From NCBI GenBank assembly GCA_008690995.1, contig VRMN01000002.1, positions 2,232,001-2,296,000 on the forward strand: a stretch of 64,000 nucleotides of DNA, given 5' to 3'. The notes under the pieces were generated by a model. The model was not told the origin of the DNA. It searched no databases and worked only from the letters and a program-made list of their open reading frames with translations. Position 1 is the first letter of the stretch. Each line of letters opens with the position of its first letter. The translations under genes were made by a program, and so were the position numbers. This DNA comes from Porphyridium purpureum. Taxonomy: Eukaryota; Rhodophyta; Bangiophyceae; Porphyridiales; Porphyridiaceae. Below, piece by piece: positions 53,201 through 62,176 of the stretch.

Positions 53201-56068
53201 GTCAGCGATAAGAAGCGCGCGCTTGCGCACACTCAGCGCCGTGTCCAATAAACGCCCTTCTACGACACTACACAAACGCGCAATCCTGGCGGCGTTGCGA
53301 CCGTCATCTGCATCCGCCTGGTCGATCTTGTTGAGACAAAGTTGAGCGAGCCAGTCGAGCGCGGACTCGCGCACTTGCACCGCCACATCCAAGCAGCTCA
53401 GCTGCAGCGCATTTGCAACGTGCTCACGCTGCGTCATTTCAACTGCTGCAGTGTCTCTAATCGTCATCGGTGCAGGTGACGGAACCAAATGTGACAGAAG
53501 CAGCGCCACGCTACCTAGGACGCGCACCGCTTTGCATCGGAGCGTCGACGACGATTCTGTCAAGTACGAGGCTACGGGCTCCACAATTGAATTTCTTACT
53601 TTGACCTCCAGCTGCTCGTTGTCCAGCTTTGATTCACTACCATGTGCTACCGTCAAGGCTTTCATGGAAGCTGACGAACCCATACCCAGAACGGCGTGCG
53701 CCAAGGCGCAGAGCAGATCGAGCAGAGCACCGCGCAATGCCACAGAGTAAGACAGATTCGTTCTACTCAAGCGCAAGTGCTGAAAAATAATTGCGTATCC
53801 TGCTTGCAGAGCATGCTGCGCCCCTCGCCTCCATTTTGTCGGATCTGAACCACTCCTTTCGCTTGCACAACTGTCATGAGCACTTTCATTATCAATCCTC
53901 AGGACGTACAACCGCCCTGCGTCCTCAATGAGCAGCTGTAATAGATGTTTGTAGTCCACGTCCGAGTGGGCGCGATTGTTAACTCCGTTGGTCACGATAT
54001 TTGTCTTGTCCGTATGGCCGTGATTATACTGCTCGAAAAGGCGCGAAAGCAAGCGCTCAAAGCTCCACGCCGCAGACTGAGCACTGAAGCATGCTGTACA
54101 AAGGAAGAGCGCCGAGTGCGCGCGCACGAAGACGTCCATATCGTGAGATTCTAAATCTGGGCTCTTTGGAAACTCGCTCGTCACACAGTACACGCGTATC
54201 TGAACATCACGCTGCCTTGACGGTACCTTTGGATTTCTAGGGGTGACTGGAGTCGCGCCATTCATAAATGAAACATGCTCAGGCGGTATCAGCGTGATCG
54301 AGTCCACCACATCCTCCACGATCGCCGACTGCATCGATGCACGAGCGTCAAATGCCGCAAGCACAAGGCGCACGCCGGAACTTTGCAGAGCAGCAGCATC
54401 TTGGACACCGAGTGACGCGATCGCCAATGACACCACGCTGACAATCTGCGGCTCCGCCAAGCAGGATCCAGAATTGTTCCGGCTCGCGCCAGCGCTACCC
54501 TTCAAACCATCTTCATCGAAGCACGTGACCGTAGCCCTATCGAGAACACTGACCAAGGACTCAAAAACGCGACACGCGCGGCTTAACAGTCCAGCTACCG
54601 TCGCTGAGCCCGACGCTGATGGAGTGGTTCGTCGAACCAGCGCCTTGGGTGACTTGGAGGGAGTGATCCTTTCTCTTTTGGATCGACTTGCCTTGCGCGA
54701 GCCAACCAAAAAGTCGGCATCGTTTTCGCTGTCCTCACTTGCGTCCTTGTCACCATTGCGACGTGCAGAGACTCCCATCTTCGTTTTGGAGCTCGGTGTA
54801 CTCTGCGCCAAGCTAGGCTCACCTTTGCTCTGAGACCAGCCATTGAGAGCAGGAAAAACGTAGCTACGCAACAGCGTTCGCAGAGCATCAAGACAGCCGT
54901 CTATCACCTCCTCGGAGACTATGGACAAAGATGCCTGCTGAAGCTGCTCATGCGGTTGCCAATTTCCTTCCTGTACGTTCAGATGCTCGAACTTCAGCAA
55001 GCTCAGTACAAGCTCAATGCATTGTAAGCCTAACTCGCATACGTCGTGCAAAGCGATCGGCGATGATGACACACGCTCGTTCTGCGTGGTATCCTTGTCC
55101 AGACTGCCACTCCATGTCATGATTTCGCCTGCGCAGCGTCGTGCGCGCGTTTCAAGCACAATGCACAACCGTCGCAGTGCATCCAGGTTGTTCAAAATAA
55201 GCGCCGTGTCGCTATTTGCGGATGCGCCAAGCCCAGTGTCCAAGTACGCTTCAAGGCGGCGCACGTTAATTGGCGAGGCAACCTCGCAGGCAGCGCGCTC
55301 CATGGTGTGCCCTTCTGCTGCAGCATGCTCCGCAAGCTCGAGCATGTCATGCAAAAAGCGCGCAAACTGTTCCTGGTGCCGCGTGCGCGCCTGTGACGCA
55401 CTTTCAGAGTAGGCCTTTTTCGACCTTTGGTACGCCTTGCCAGACTCTTCGTCCATGTCGGCCATCACAAATGCTCGTTTTGTGCGCCGCGATGTCGACT
55501 CTGCTTGTGCCTGCAACCGAGAACCGGGTTGCCCTTGTTCGCTGCTCAATGTACGAGGTGTCGGCGATATGGAGTCCTCGGCGTGGGCATCGGCGCTAGG
55601 TGCGTCATGGGATTTGTGAAACAATGCTGGAGCCCGCTGCTTCATCAGAGCCAAAACATTGCCAAATTGTTCCGAGCAGTGCATTGCAAAAGCATCAATG
55701 TCGTCGCAATTGTCATCATCATTGCCCTGAACCAAAGACTCGTTGCCCGAATGCTTGGCAACCCGCAAGAGTGTATCCGCAAGATGGTCCACTTCCCACG
55801 ACGCCAAAGCGCCCAAAACGGCGTCATCACCGGTACATTCAAGATCCGGCGCCTTTGCAGCTCTGCCGGCGTACTTTCCGCATGGCAACGCGCTGATGCT
55901 TACATCCCGCGCCACCAGCGGCTGCACAAGCAAATAGTGCTTCACGGTGTCCATGGAGCATGCCGTGGCCACGTTTACGCAAAGATCTGGTTCTTCCACG
56001 AGATCATGACGCCCATCAGCCCCGAAAGATTCATCGCGCTCGTGCGCCAGCTCACGCGAGGACGCCAT
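50231..56068 (-). CDS. SCC2: Cohesin loader SCC2/NIPBL-like HEAT-repeat protein
   Basis: This 1,945-aa intronless protein is all-helical with HEAT repeats through its second half. The block VRESALDWLAQL...LLDTALSVRKRALLIADSL is the strongly conserved SCC2 segment (repeated loss-of-function site in NIPBL), followed by REKWIGELGARVMGRLVDP. Later LAIGVVAELAQRHPHMMGACVFEGF and RAAFLGSMVSLLNPS also fit the family. SCC2 with SCC4 loads cohesin on chromatin and drives loop extrusion. Disordered, Ser/Lys-rich inserts lie near residues 150-230 and 440-500, and the tail is basic then acidic. A GTAAGTACG donor-like word near 50730 is read through without loss of frame. ATG 56068 is the first in frame. 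Confidence 0.78.
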   Translation of the reverse strand: MASSRELAHERDESFGADGRHDLVEEPDLCVNVATACSMDTVKHYLLVQPLVARDVSISALPCGKYAGRAAKAPDLECTGDDAVLGALASWEVDHLADTLLRVAKHSGNESLVQGNDDDNCDDIDAFAMHCSEQFGNVLALMKQRAPALFHKSHDAPSADAHAEDSISPTPRTLSSEQGQPGSRLQAQAESTSRRTKRAFVMADMDEESGKAYQRSKKAYSESASQARTRHQEQFARFLHDMLELAEHAAAEGHTMERAACEVASPINVRRLEAYLDTGLGASANSDTALILNNLDALRRLCIVLETRARRCAGEIMTWSGSLDKDTTQNERVSSSPIALHDVCELGLQCIELVLSLLKFEHLNVQEGNWQPHEQLQQASLSIVSEEVIDGCLDALRTLLRSYVFPALNGWSQSKGEPSLAQSTPSSKTKMGVSARRNGDKDASEDSENDADFLVGSRKASRSKRERITPSKSPKALVRRTTPSASGSATVAGLLSRACRVFESLVSVLDRATVTCFDEDGLKGSAGASRNNSGSCLAEPQIVSVVSLAIASLGVQDAAALQSSGVRLVLAAFDARASMQSAIVEDVVDSITLIPPEHVSFMNGATPVTPRNPKVPSRQRDVQIRVYCVTSEFPKSPDLESHDMDVFVRAHSALFLCTACFSAQSAAWSFERLLSRLFEQYNHGHTDKTNIVTNGVNNRAHSDVDYKHLLQLLIEDAGRLYVLRIDNESAHDSCASERSGSDPTKWRRGAQHALQAGYAIIFQHLRLSRTNLSYSVALRGALLDLLCALAHAVLGMGSSASMKALTVAHGSESKLDNEQLEVKVRNSIVEPVASYLTESSSTLRCKAVRVLGSVALLLSHLVPSPAPMTIRDTAAVEMTQREHVANALQLSCLDVAVQVRESALDWLAQLCLNKIDQADADDGRNAARIARLCSVVEGRLLDTALSVRKRALLIADSLYDLLASHRTTPADTCDEADVQNEVQREKWIGELGARVMGRLVDPEPSVQTGAAKLVRKMLLEHNDARQERSEGGSAYSSHVSIGAVTLARLLSMARAFGAAFIVRMFRTLVTPDIVQMYHSVFAELVTAIVLSLDVDDMAQGGLKGSKARDDPMMPDHASHSYQERATRMAILQVVVEIEPALCSGYLHVLSLLLKPPPRDAGSLLLLCATLDVLAALIVPCVGPIGQDVLTQLEVDTERILCQNAAPHVAAPACRLLFGVLKRQALASGSGGVDIHGEVPSALAKQFYEFLASASHEKAVQHAAQRRNVCVAVHRLGLLCQHFAFPPAFEADCLQVLMQWCTSASAYCGRATSSAQIPIESGQGCVSDHDLNPLDQRQHAQLVHEASMRGLVAFLRRHKREIPQCTELISNCLKCAVPMCRARMLHEFHALLHEVHDAAHFYCIAGNSACRGLNGIVGARHGNSPETGKRKDSSSSFSWKEEDADAGFVAGAAQCLLPKLVQCALDDDPHVRYSAVLVFSLIAKQGLVLPVAILPTLIALGNDRANNSASVMIGATGVTEATHAGVHSANLMNSHKTADLAIGVVAELAQRHPHMMGACVFEGFLKSFALAAKSEFMNNADRSADGTNSYDALAVDPRTGRAAFSRVYVLLDKAHRAAFLGSMVSLLNPSKTKERAHVLGSIEAKLAKQFELPQALLYVTATLGTLDYGGAGGANIMLGAGPTHKSAAGNAATEARIRNARDEVNIVLRAATHIMANSGQLVLRQVKQRLSTSHIEEADDEDEDKRQTKNAALASETIPLCLLLRLKHFLKYVRWSTDAVSTLAGPDEDTVEGHTKQQQPAEDAAHTPPFVLSDIPVQSVHTKRDRLLPPVSHEVVMQQFALLRAMAKKDKVDDEHLDRLPPAIRSRRGTRVSKKEKTPVRGFKARGPDEGDGKDEDVLENVRDVAFPPVARARRAVRKRIQFSEDLSSQDGESDDSARSDADFTV

Positions 56069-56517
56069 ATTGCAGCTGCTCGGCAGCGCACTGCGAGCCG
56101 AGCCAGCCAGCGCTCAGGACGCGCACAGCACGTGCCATGCACTCGCAAGCGAGCGACCGGGTCACACGCAGACACAGCCTGTGCATGCAAATGGTCGCGC
56201 GGCATCCAACGCAGACCGGCGCAACGTCCTTCAGCGCCGTTGCGCGTGCGAAACAGACCACTAAGGATTTCGCTCTCTGACGCAAAAAGTTTCCGACCGC
56301 GTTCCCTTTTCGCTTTTCCTTTTCCCTCCGCCTGTTCATGCAAAGTTTATAGTAAAACAGCCCTGTTTGACTAGATATGAACTGAACCCCTTTCGACGAT
56401 GCCTTTGCTCGGAAGGCCGACTTTGCCGCGAAAGTGCCAGAGCTGAAGAAAGAACTTAAGATGGATGTGCACGGATTGCGTTCTGGAGGTAATCCGCAAG
56501 AGTCATCACCGGCCGCG
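56069..56517. other. Spacer upstream of SCC2
   Basis: 449 bp between the SCC2 start and the stop of the small SH3BGRL-like gene. It contains the second 24-bp near-palindrome (56350-56373). No ORF is supported. Confidence 0.45.
56350..56373. promoter_or_regulatory. 24-bp near-palindrome, copy 2
   Basis: TAGTAAAACAG and CTGTTTGACTA flank CC. It lies 282 bp upstream of the SCC2 ATG and matches 37212-37235 (reverse complement) in 21 of 24 positions. Confidence 0.5.
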
Positions 56518-56772
56518 TCAGTCTTTCAGCTTGTTTTGCAGCAACTCGCATTCGTTGAGCTCCTTGCACTGCTCAAAGTCGCCGATGAACGTGTCGCCTT
56601 TGAAGAGGAGAGGGTAGACGCCCTTCTTGCCCGAGATCGCCCAAATCTTCTTCTTGTCGACACTCGGGTCTGTGTCTACATAGACAATGCTGCACTCGCC
56701 CGCCAGAGCGTTCACGCGCTGCTCCAGCCACCTATGATTCACAAGCATATTCAAGCCATCGGTCCACAACAT
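56518..56772 (-). CDS. SH3BGRL/glutaredoxin-like small protein
   Basis: An 84-aa protein with a thioredoxin-like fold. It starts MLWTDGLNMLVNHRWLEQRV, aligning by eye with the first strand and helix of SH3BGRL (typically VVLYTSSLSGNPKVRKHQQRV). Then come IVYVDTDPS and YPLLFKGDTFIGDFEQCKEL, where the Pro replaces the cis-proline region and the GDxFIGDF strand-turn is typical. The redox Cys pair of glutaredoxin is absent, as in SH3BGRL, so no oxidoreductase activity is expected. The frame is open a little upstream but has no ATG; a short first exon cannot be excluded. Confidence 0.72.
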   Translation of the reverse strand: MLWTDGLNMLVNHRWLEQRVNALAGECSIVYVDTDPSVDKKKIWAISGKKGVYPLLFKGDTFIGDFEQCKELNECELLQNKLKD

Positions 56773-57216
56773 CACGCCGGCATCAACGAGCAAGGAAAGA
56801 CAGGAAAGAAAAAAGACAGTCAGCCACCCGCAGAGACAACACAGAGGGTATAAACATTCAACCGCACAATGTCAGAACTGCTCTCAATTCTCGATGCCGC
56901 GCGGTCACATGCGCAAACTTGACGATACGCATGCTTTGAGTGAAACACCGATTCGCTCTCGCTCAAACTTACAACGTGTGGTGCGTGATTTGCGAGCCTC
57001 CCGCCGAGGAGCTGTATATGATAAGATTGGACATGTTGAGCGCACGTGCTAGCCTGCTCCCTCGAGACCTTGACTCACCGAGTGTGCCCTCACGAAAAGA
57101 CTCTGCGTGCGCGCTCGTCGCGTGCTCCGCGCCGTTGTGTGCCTAGACAAGTACAGTGGACGTGCATCGCGCTCGACCGGGAACGCTTGCCGACGAAGAA
57201 ACCGCGCGCGACTGGG
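56773..57216. other. Divergent spacer before the coiled-coil gene
   Basis: 444 bp. GTACAG occurs at 57151-57156. No RNA gene or ORF of its own is supported; the plus frame from 57046 belongs to the leader of the next gene. Confidence 0.4.
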
Positions 57217-57744
57217 ATGACGCGAGTGAAAGAATATCTGAAGTACATCTGGCGCAAAGGCGTCTTTGGCGCGCTGCGGGATCTTTGGAAGGATCATGTC
57301 GCGCTCGAGCGGTCGCAGTATCGCAGCAAGTTGAAAATCGAGCGATACCTGCAGGAACTGCAAGAGGCGCACGGAAAGAGGACCATCGCCATCCACTTTC
57401 TCGACAAGAAAATCAAGGAGGCCGAGGCGCTCGTAAGGAAGAAAGCCGCACAGGCCCAACAAAAGGAGACAGAGAAGCTCATGATCGGCGCAATGAAAAT
57501 GTATGCAGACTACACAGATGAAATGGAAAAGGTCCTGGCGGAACACGTGAAACAAGGACCGGCGGCACAGCGGACGCGAACAGAGGACTCACAAGAAATG
57601 AGCGACAACAAGGTTGACACAAAGATGAAGGATAGCCCGGGCATACGTATTTCGCAACTTGATGAGGAATCCTTAAGCGAGTCTGGCAGTTCATCCGCGG
57701 CTTCACCGCACAAACAGAAACAGAAGCTCCACTCTGGCGAGTAA
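57217..57744 (+). CDS. Coiled-coil protein of unknown function
   Basis: This 175-aa protein begins MTRVKEYLKYIWRKGVFGALRDLWKDH and continues with a long charged helix (about residues 35-115), including LQELQEAHGKRTIAIHFLDKKIKEAEALVRKKAAQ. It ends in an acidic, Ser-rich tail. I recognise no family. The aromatic and basic N-terminal helix could contact a membrane, and the helix suggests an oligomer or a subunit of a complex. The start at 57217 is chosen because the upstream part of the frame is Arg/Cys-rich and unlike the rest. Confidence 0.6.
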   Translation: MTRVKEYLKYIWRKGVFGALRDLWKDHVALERSQYRSKLKIERYLQELQEAHGKRTIAIHFLDKKIKEAEALVRKKAAQAQQKETEKLMIGAMKMYADYTDEMEKVLAEHVKQGPAAQRTRTEDSQEMSDNKVDTKMKDSPGIRISQLDEESLSESGSSSAASPHKQKQKLHSGE

Positions 57745-57951
57745 ACCGCAAATGTTGTGTTTAGGTGCCAGCCCGCGCCCATAAAGTGAACGCAGAGATC
57801 GCACTGGACGCGCCCACTTGGTCGCAGCGCCGCTCGACGCAAAGAAGGAGCATTCTTCCCTCTAAATTTTATTTGTTCTTTTCCTGTGGGAGTGAATCAG
57901 TCATCACATTCATGAAAATGTTAGCACCCCTCTACCACCAAGTTGGCTTTA

Positions 57952-59763
57952 TCAGTTCGATCCTGTGCTCATCACGTCATTCATGGGGCCCGCGCTGCCA
58001 GTCTGTTGGCTCAATCGGTTCCGCTCGGCTTCGTCGCGCACTCCGTCAAAAAACGGGTGCCCCAAGGCCTCACTAGCAGTGACACGCTCTTCGTGGTCAT
58101 ATCGCAGCATTCGGTCGAGTAGATTCAGCGCCTCTGGCGATACCAGATGGCTATTATCCACGTGGATAAACTTGTCCCAGGACTTACGGCTGTGCGTGCC
58201 AATCATAGAGTTGAGATTCTCGTCCAGCACGAGGCCGTACTTCTTCAGGTACATGCGCAAATCCGTCGTGCCCAGCACGCGCGCGATCTTGACGAGCTGA
58301 TCCTGGTTGTCCTGCCCATGGAAAAATGGCTCGCGCCGAAAGATCATGCCGGCCATCATGCAGCCGAGGCTCCAAATATCGAGCGAGTAGTCATAGTCCT
58401 GCAAGTCTACCAGCAGCTCGGGTCCCTTAAAGTACCGCGACGCCACACGCACATTGTATTCCTTATTTTGATGATAAAACTCAGCCAGTCCCCAGTCGAT
58501 CAACCGTACCTTTCGTTTTTGGTGATCGATCATGACGTTGTGGGGCTTGACATCGCGATGCATAATCCCATTGGAGTGCGCATAATCTAGCGCCTTGAGC
58601 ACCTCGTAGACGTAGTACGCGACGTCGTAAAGCGTCAGCTTGGGATACAGAACTTTAAAGTCTGTGTTGTTGACGTGCTCAAAAATCAAGCTCGGGACCT
58701 TGGACTGCGGGTCGCGGCACACGTCCAGAAGCTGAATAATGTTCGTACCTCCCAGCAAATTGCGCAGAATTTTGATTTCGCGCTTGATTTTCTTCTTCTT
58801 CACGGGCTTGAGAATCTTGATAATCACCTTATCGTTTGTCTCGATGTTCACGCCTTCGAACACGTCACTGTACTTCCCGCGTCCGACTTTTTTCACGAGC
58901 TCGTACTTGTCCTGGTTGCCCCACTGCACCGTCAGATTGTCATAGTCCCAGTACTCTTCTGGGCGGTCATCATTCACGTCAGCGTACACGCGAGCCACCG
59001 ACACTTTACCCCCACGTTCGCGACGCATCAGCCGGTTTGCGCTCTCAGGGCCCGCAGGCCCAGCGCCCGTGGCGTCATAACGCCGCGGCTTCGCAACGAG
59101 CTCTTCGGTCTTATCCATGAACGCCCGGCGTCTCCTCAGGCCCGATCCCACTGCGCCCGCCTCGCTCTCGCTCGAAGAAAAAATCAGTCCCTCGTCTGTG
59201 CGCAGAAGCTTGACCGCGCGTTTCAGAGTGACACGCGGCGGTGATCGCTTCGTTTTTTTCCCCTCACTTCGGGATTCTTGAGTACCCGGTGGTGCAAAGG
59301 GTTGTGTGTCTGCCTTTCTTGTTCCCAACTGGCTCGCAGGTGTCGAGTGCAGCAGTCGCTTCGCCGCACTTTCACTGTCTTCGTCGTCGCGGCCCCCACT
59401 TGAGCCTCCAACAAGCGCGTGCACGTTCCTGTGCCCGCCCTTGGGGAACACCAGCTCGCGTAACGCGTCAAACGGCGACGCTTTCACCACGCCGGTGCCC
59501 GACACCACGCCCAGTCCGAATGGCGCGCGATAGCCTCTCTGGAGGCCGGGACGTGGTCTGGTGGCGCGTGGAACTGCTTTTGGACACGCCCGTGCAAGCA
59601 GGCAGGGAAGAAAGACTTTTGAACTATGCAGCGCAAACGCCGTGGTGGTGGCGCGTAACGGCGATGAGGCGGCGACGACCGGAATTCTGCTTTTCCCGCC
59701 CCAATTCGATATCGACGACGATAACCCAGTCCCTCTTGTACACGCCGGGGAGCTCTCGCTCAT
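57952..59763 (-). CDS. CK2A: Casein kinase II catalytic (alpha) subunit with long N-terminal extension
   Basis: This 603-aa frame ends in a nearly canonical CK2 alpha kinase (from about residue 270). Signs are [18 protein letters not shown] before the domain, [11 protein letters not shown] (Gly loop), the basic [11 protein letters not shown] cluster, [11 protein letters not shown] in place of DFG, and [14 protein letters not shown]. It phosphorylates Ser/Thr in acidic contexts. About 215 residues precede the internal Met at 59118. The extension starts [17 protein letters not shown] and is Ser/Arg/Ala-rich; it could be a plastid transit peptide, as for the plastid CK2 of plants, or translation may start at 59118 (388 aa), the usual length. 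The last residues ([18 protein letters not shown]) are a lineage tail. Confidence 0.93.
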   Translation of the reverse strand: MSESSPACTRGTGLSSSISNWGGKSRIPVVAASSPLRATTTAFALHSSKVFLPCLLARACPKAVPRATRPRPGLQRGYRAPFGLGVVSGTGVVKASPFDALRELVFPKGGHRNVHALVGGSSGGRDDEDSESAAKRLLHSTPASQLGTRKADTQPFAPPGTQESRSEGKKTKRSPPRVTLKRAVKLLRTDEGLIFSSSESEAGAVGSGLRRRRAFMDKTEELVAKPRRYDATGAGPAGPESANRLMRRERGGKVSVARVYADVNDDRPEEYWDYDNLTVQWGNQDKYELVKKVGRGKYSDVFEGVNIETNDKVIIKILKPVKKKKIKREIKILRNLLGGTNIIQLLDVCRDPQSKVPSLIFEHVNNTDFKVLYPKLTLYDVAYYVYEVLKALDYAHSNGIMHRDVKPHNVMIDHQKRKVRLIDWGLAEFYHQNKEYNVRVASRYFKGPELLVDLQDYDYSLDIWSLGCMMAGMIFRREPFFHGQDNQDQLVKIARVLGTTDLRMYLKKYGLVLDENLNSMIGTHSRKSWDKFIHVDNSHLVSPEALNLLDRMLRYDHEERVTASEALGHPFFDGVRDEAERNRLSQQTGSAGPMNDVMSTGSN

Positions 59764-60693
59764 ATCTGACCACGCGCGACGCTAACCGATATGGCCAAGC
59801 CCTCAAATCTGGATCGATCGGGACGCGGCGTCCGGGGCAGTCATGCACCCACGCTAAAACCCACACGCAAAGCTCCCTCCCGCGCGAGCACCACTCCCCC
59901 ACACGTCGAAGAAGATGGAGGAGACGACGCAGACTCGCGCACCGAGGCCACGCGCGTGCTCACACCCACACCCACTGTCCTTCACGCACCCGCCAGCTAC
60001 ACACGCCGCCGCGCCCGCATTCCCGTCTGCTCGACGCACAGATCTGGACCCGCCGAGCGCGCGCGACGCCAGCCCCCGTCGGAATCAGCCTTTTGCGTGT
60101 GCCACACTCTTCGTGCCGGCGGCGCTACGACGACAGCAACAACACCCACGCCTCCCTCTCCCTCCCCCTCGCGCCGCTGCTCCGCTGCGCCTCCCCGCCT
60201 GCTAGCGCCTGCTCCAGTTTCCTGACGCGGTTCGCACCCGCCAACATTCTGATTAAACGGCCCCGAAAAATGATGTGCGCGCGCGCTGCGAAGACGCGCG
60301 CAAACTGTACCTGCGGCTGGATGCGCGGTTTATCGGTTACGGTTACTCTCAGCCGGTGCGCTGTACCGCAGCGGAGTGTTGGCACGTGGCGTGTTTTGTG
60401 CGGGTGCGTGACAGTTGGTCGGGGCGTTGTGCGGGAGGATGTGCGCGGCGTCCAAGGCGCGCGGCGAGACGCGCGGATGAATGTGTCTGGCTTGTGACCA
60501 TGGATGCACTGGATGCACTGGATGAACATGTGCGCGTACTCGCGTGGATTCATGCACGCACATGTCATCCAGTTTGGTGCAGAAGAGCCACGCCGTCGAT
60601 ACATGATACGTCTTCAATAAATTCAGTTCTTTCGTCCAGCCATTGCCGTTCAAGGAAAAAAACGGACGGCAACGCAACGCAGCGCAAGTAAAG
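59764..60693. promoter_or_regulatory. Upstream region of CK2 alpha
   Basis: 930 bp without a supported gene. Bases 59860-60230 are C-rich on the plus strand, G-rich on the CK2 sense strand. CTGTAC at 60305-60310 and 60361-60366 flanks ATCGGTT at 60332-60338. Bases 60501-60560 contain a short ATGCACTGG repeat. Confidence 0.45.
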
Positions 60694-60831
60694 TCAGTAA
60701 ATTAAAAGCCAAACACCAAGGAACACAAGAGTCGGCAGCATGCGGGTGGCTAGGAGTTGGAGGAGTTGAACCAACACACGCAATAGGAAAAGGAGACCCG
60801 GGCCCACTCCCCAGTCGATCTGTGCGGCCAT
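60694..60831 (-). CDS. Possible 45-aa hydrophobic membrane protein
   Basis: An ATG at 60831 opens a 45-codon frame that is almost entirely one hydrophobic helix (GLLFLLRVLVQLLQLLATRMLPTLVFLGVWLLIY) after a short acidic-aromatic start (MAAQIDWG). Small subunits of respiratory or translocase complexes look like this, but I cannot name it. It could also be chance. Confidence 0.35.
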   Translation of the reverse strand: MAAQIDWGVGPGLLFLLRVLVQLLQLLATRMLPTLVFLGVWLLIY

Positions 60832-61038
60832 GAAGAAGATAACAGAAGGCAAATCGGGATCCAAGCGAGCGCGTGGGACAACATGTGCGATTCGAGCGTC
60901 TCGTGTCCACGGCGCATGCCCAGCCAGCAGGTCCAGTCTGTTGCGGATCGGCGCGTGTCTTCTGGAACAGGGCAATGGAAGCCTTTGCTGCGGGTCCCTT
61001 GATTTGAAGCCGTGCTCGCAGGATACAAATGGTGCGCG

Positions 61039-61260
61039 CTACTTGGTCGGGCGCATCTGCCGTCCAAAAATATCTCGCTCGACATATACATTTTCTTCGT
61101 CCTTCTCTCCACCACATAGATCTGAGAGCCGCCAGTACTGCGTTTCTCCCCACGGCCCTTTGGACTTTTTCTTGATTTTGATGAGCGGAGGCTTCTCGCT
61201 GGCTGGACCGACAGGACGGCCGGTGCCGCGCCGAGGGCTGATTACCTTTTCATTCGCCAT
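61039..61260 (-). CDS. Small basic protein of unknown function
   Basis: A 73-aa ATG frame: MANEKVISPRRGTGRPVG, a Lys-rich PPLIKIKKKSKGPW, then GETQYWRLSDLCGGEKDEEN and YVERDIFGRQMRPTK. The balanced composition and the WRLSDL and VERDIFGRQ phrases look like real protein, and the upstream tract fits a promoter. I recognise no family; a small mitochondrial or ribonucleoprotein subunit is possible. Confidence 0.5.
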   Translation of the reverse strand: MANEKVISPRRGTGRPVGPASEKPPLIKIKKKSKGPWGETQYWRLSDLCGGEKDEENVYVERDIFGRQMRPTK

Positions 61261-62176
61261 GCTCGCAGTTCAAATCGGCGTGCGCGCGTGATAGGAACGT
61301 TCGACCCAAATTTGCCCCCGACCCGAACGCGCGCCGTCGCTGTACATCGGCCTCGCCAGGTCCCAGCTGCGCCTCCGACCGACTCGGTATGCCGCGATAC
61401 GCCCGGCCCGTCCGAGACCCGTGCAGCGCGAGCAGCAGGCAATGCGCACGCGCTTTGTTCGCGTCACGGCGGCCGGTGCGCGCCGAGCACCCCTTGCACA
61501 GCACGCCGCACTTGTTTGTCGCGCCGTTTTGCGGCTCGCCGCGTGCACCTCGCGTACGACCGCCCGCAGCCGCAGGATCTTCTCAAACCGGCACTCCACG
61601 CAATCCACGAATTCCCGTGAACGCTCGCGCGCGCGTCTAGACCCACTCACCACGCACCGCAATCGCCAGCCACACGCAACTCTCTCTCTCTCTCTCTTTC
61701 TCCCCTTCTCCGCGGGATCCGTTTCTGTTTTTTAGTGTTTGGTCGCTCGCTCACGCGCCCTCCCGCTGACAGAAAAACACCCACCATCTTCACAGTACCC
61801 CTCACTGTACGCGGGCTTCTGCCGCGTATGCTGAAACAGGGCTAGTTTATGATCATCCTGATTAATTGCGTGCGTTTTCATACGGCGTGATTCCGAGAGG
61901 GAAACCCTAGCCCGCAGGTTTGCGTTTGAGCCGGTTGAAGTGTGACACGAGACCGGGAGAGAAAGCGAGGGAGAGAAGAAGACAAAGAAGAGAGCTTCCT
62001 TGGTCCGGTTGTGTGATACGCGCATGAATGAACGCATGCATGCACGCACATATGCACGCACTCACTCACTCATGCGTAGACGGTGGCGGGGGAACGTGTG
62101 TGTATGTGTAGATTGCTTGGGTCATTGAGAGGGAGACAAACGCGCGCGTGACGTGGCAGCAGCACGACCGCGGACC
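61261..62176. promoter_or_regulatory. Divergent upstream region before the last gene
   Basis: No gene is supported. CTGTAC occurs at 61340-61345 and 61805-61810, a (CT)n run at about 61682-61700, and ATGCATGCACGCACATATGCACGCACTCACTCACTC-like short repeats near 62030-62070. The G/A-rich leader of the last gene runs from about 61950 to 62000. Confidence 0.45.

Noticed and set aside
59241-60497. Plus-strand 418-codon frame
   Set aside because: It starts inside the CK2 gene on the other strand and then runs through C-rich promoter DNA; no protein-like features.
61270-61662. Minus-strand 130-codon Arg-rich frame
   Set aside because: Arg/Ala-rich composition follows GC-rich DNA, no motif; treated as upstream region of neighbouring genes.
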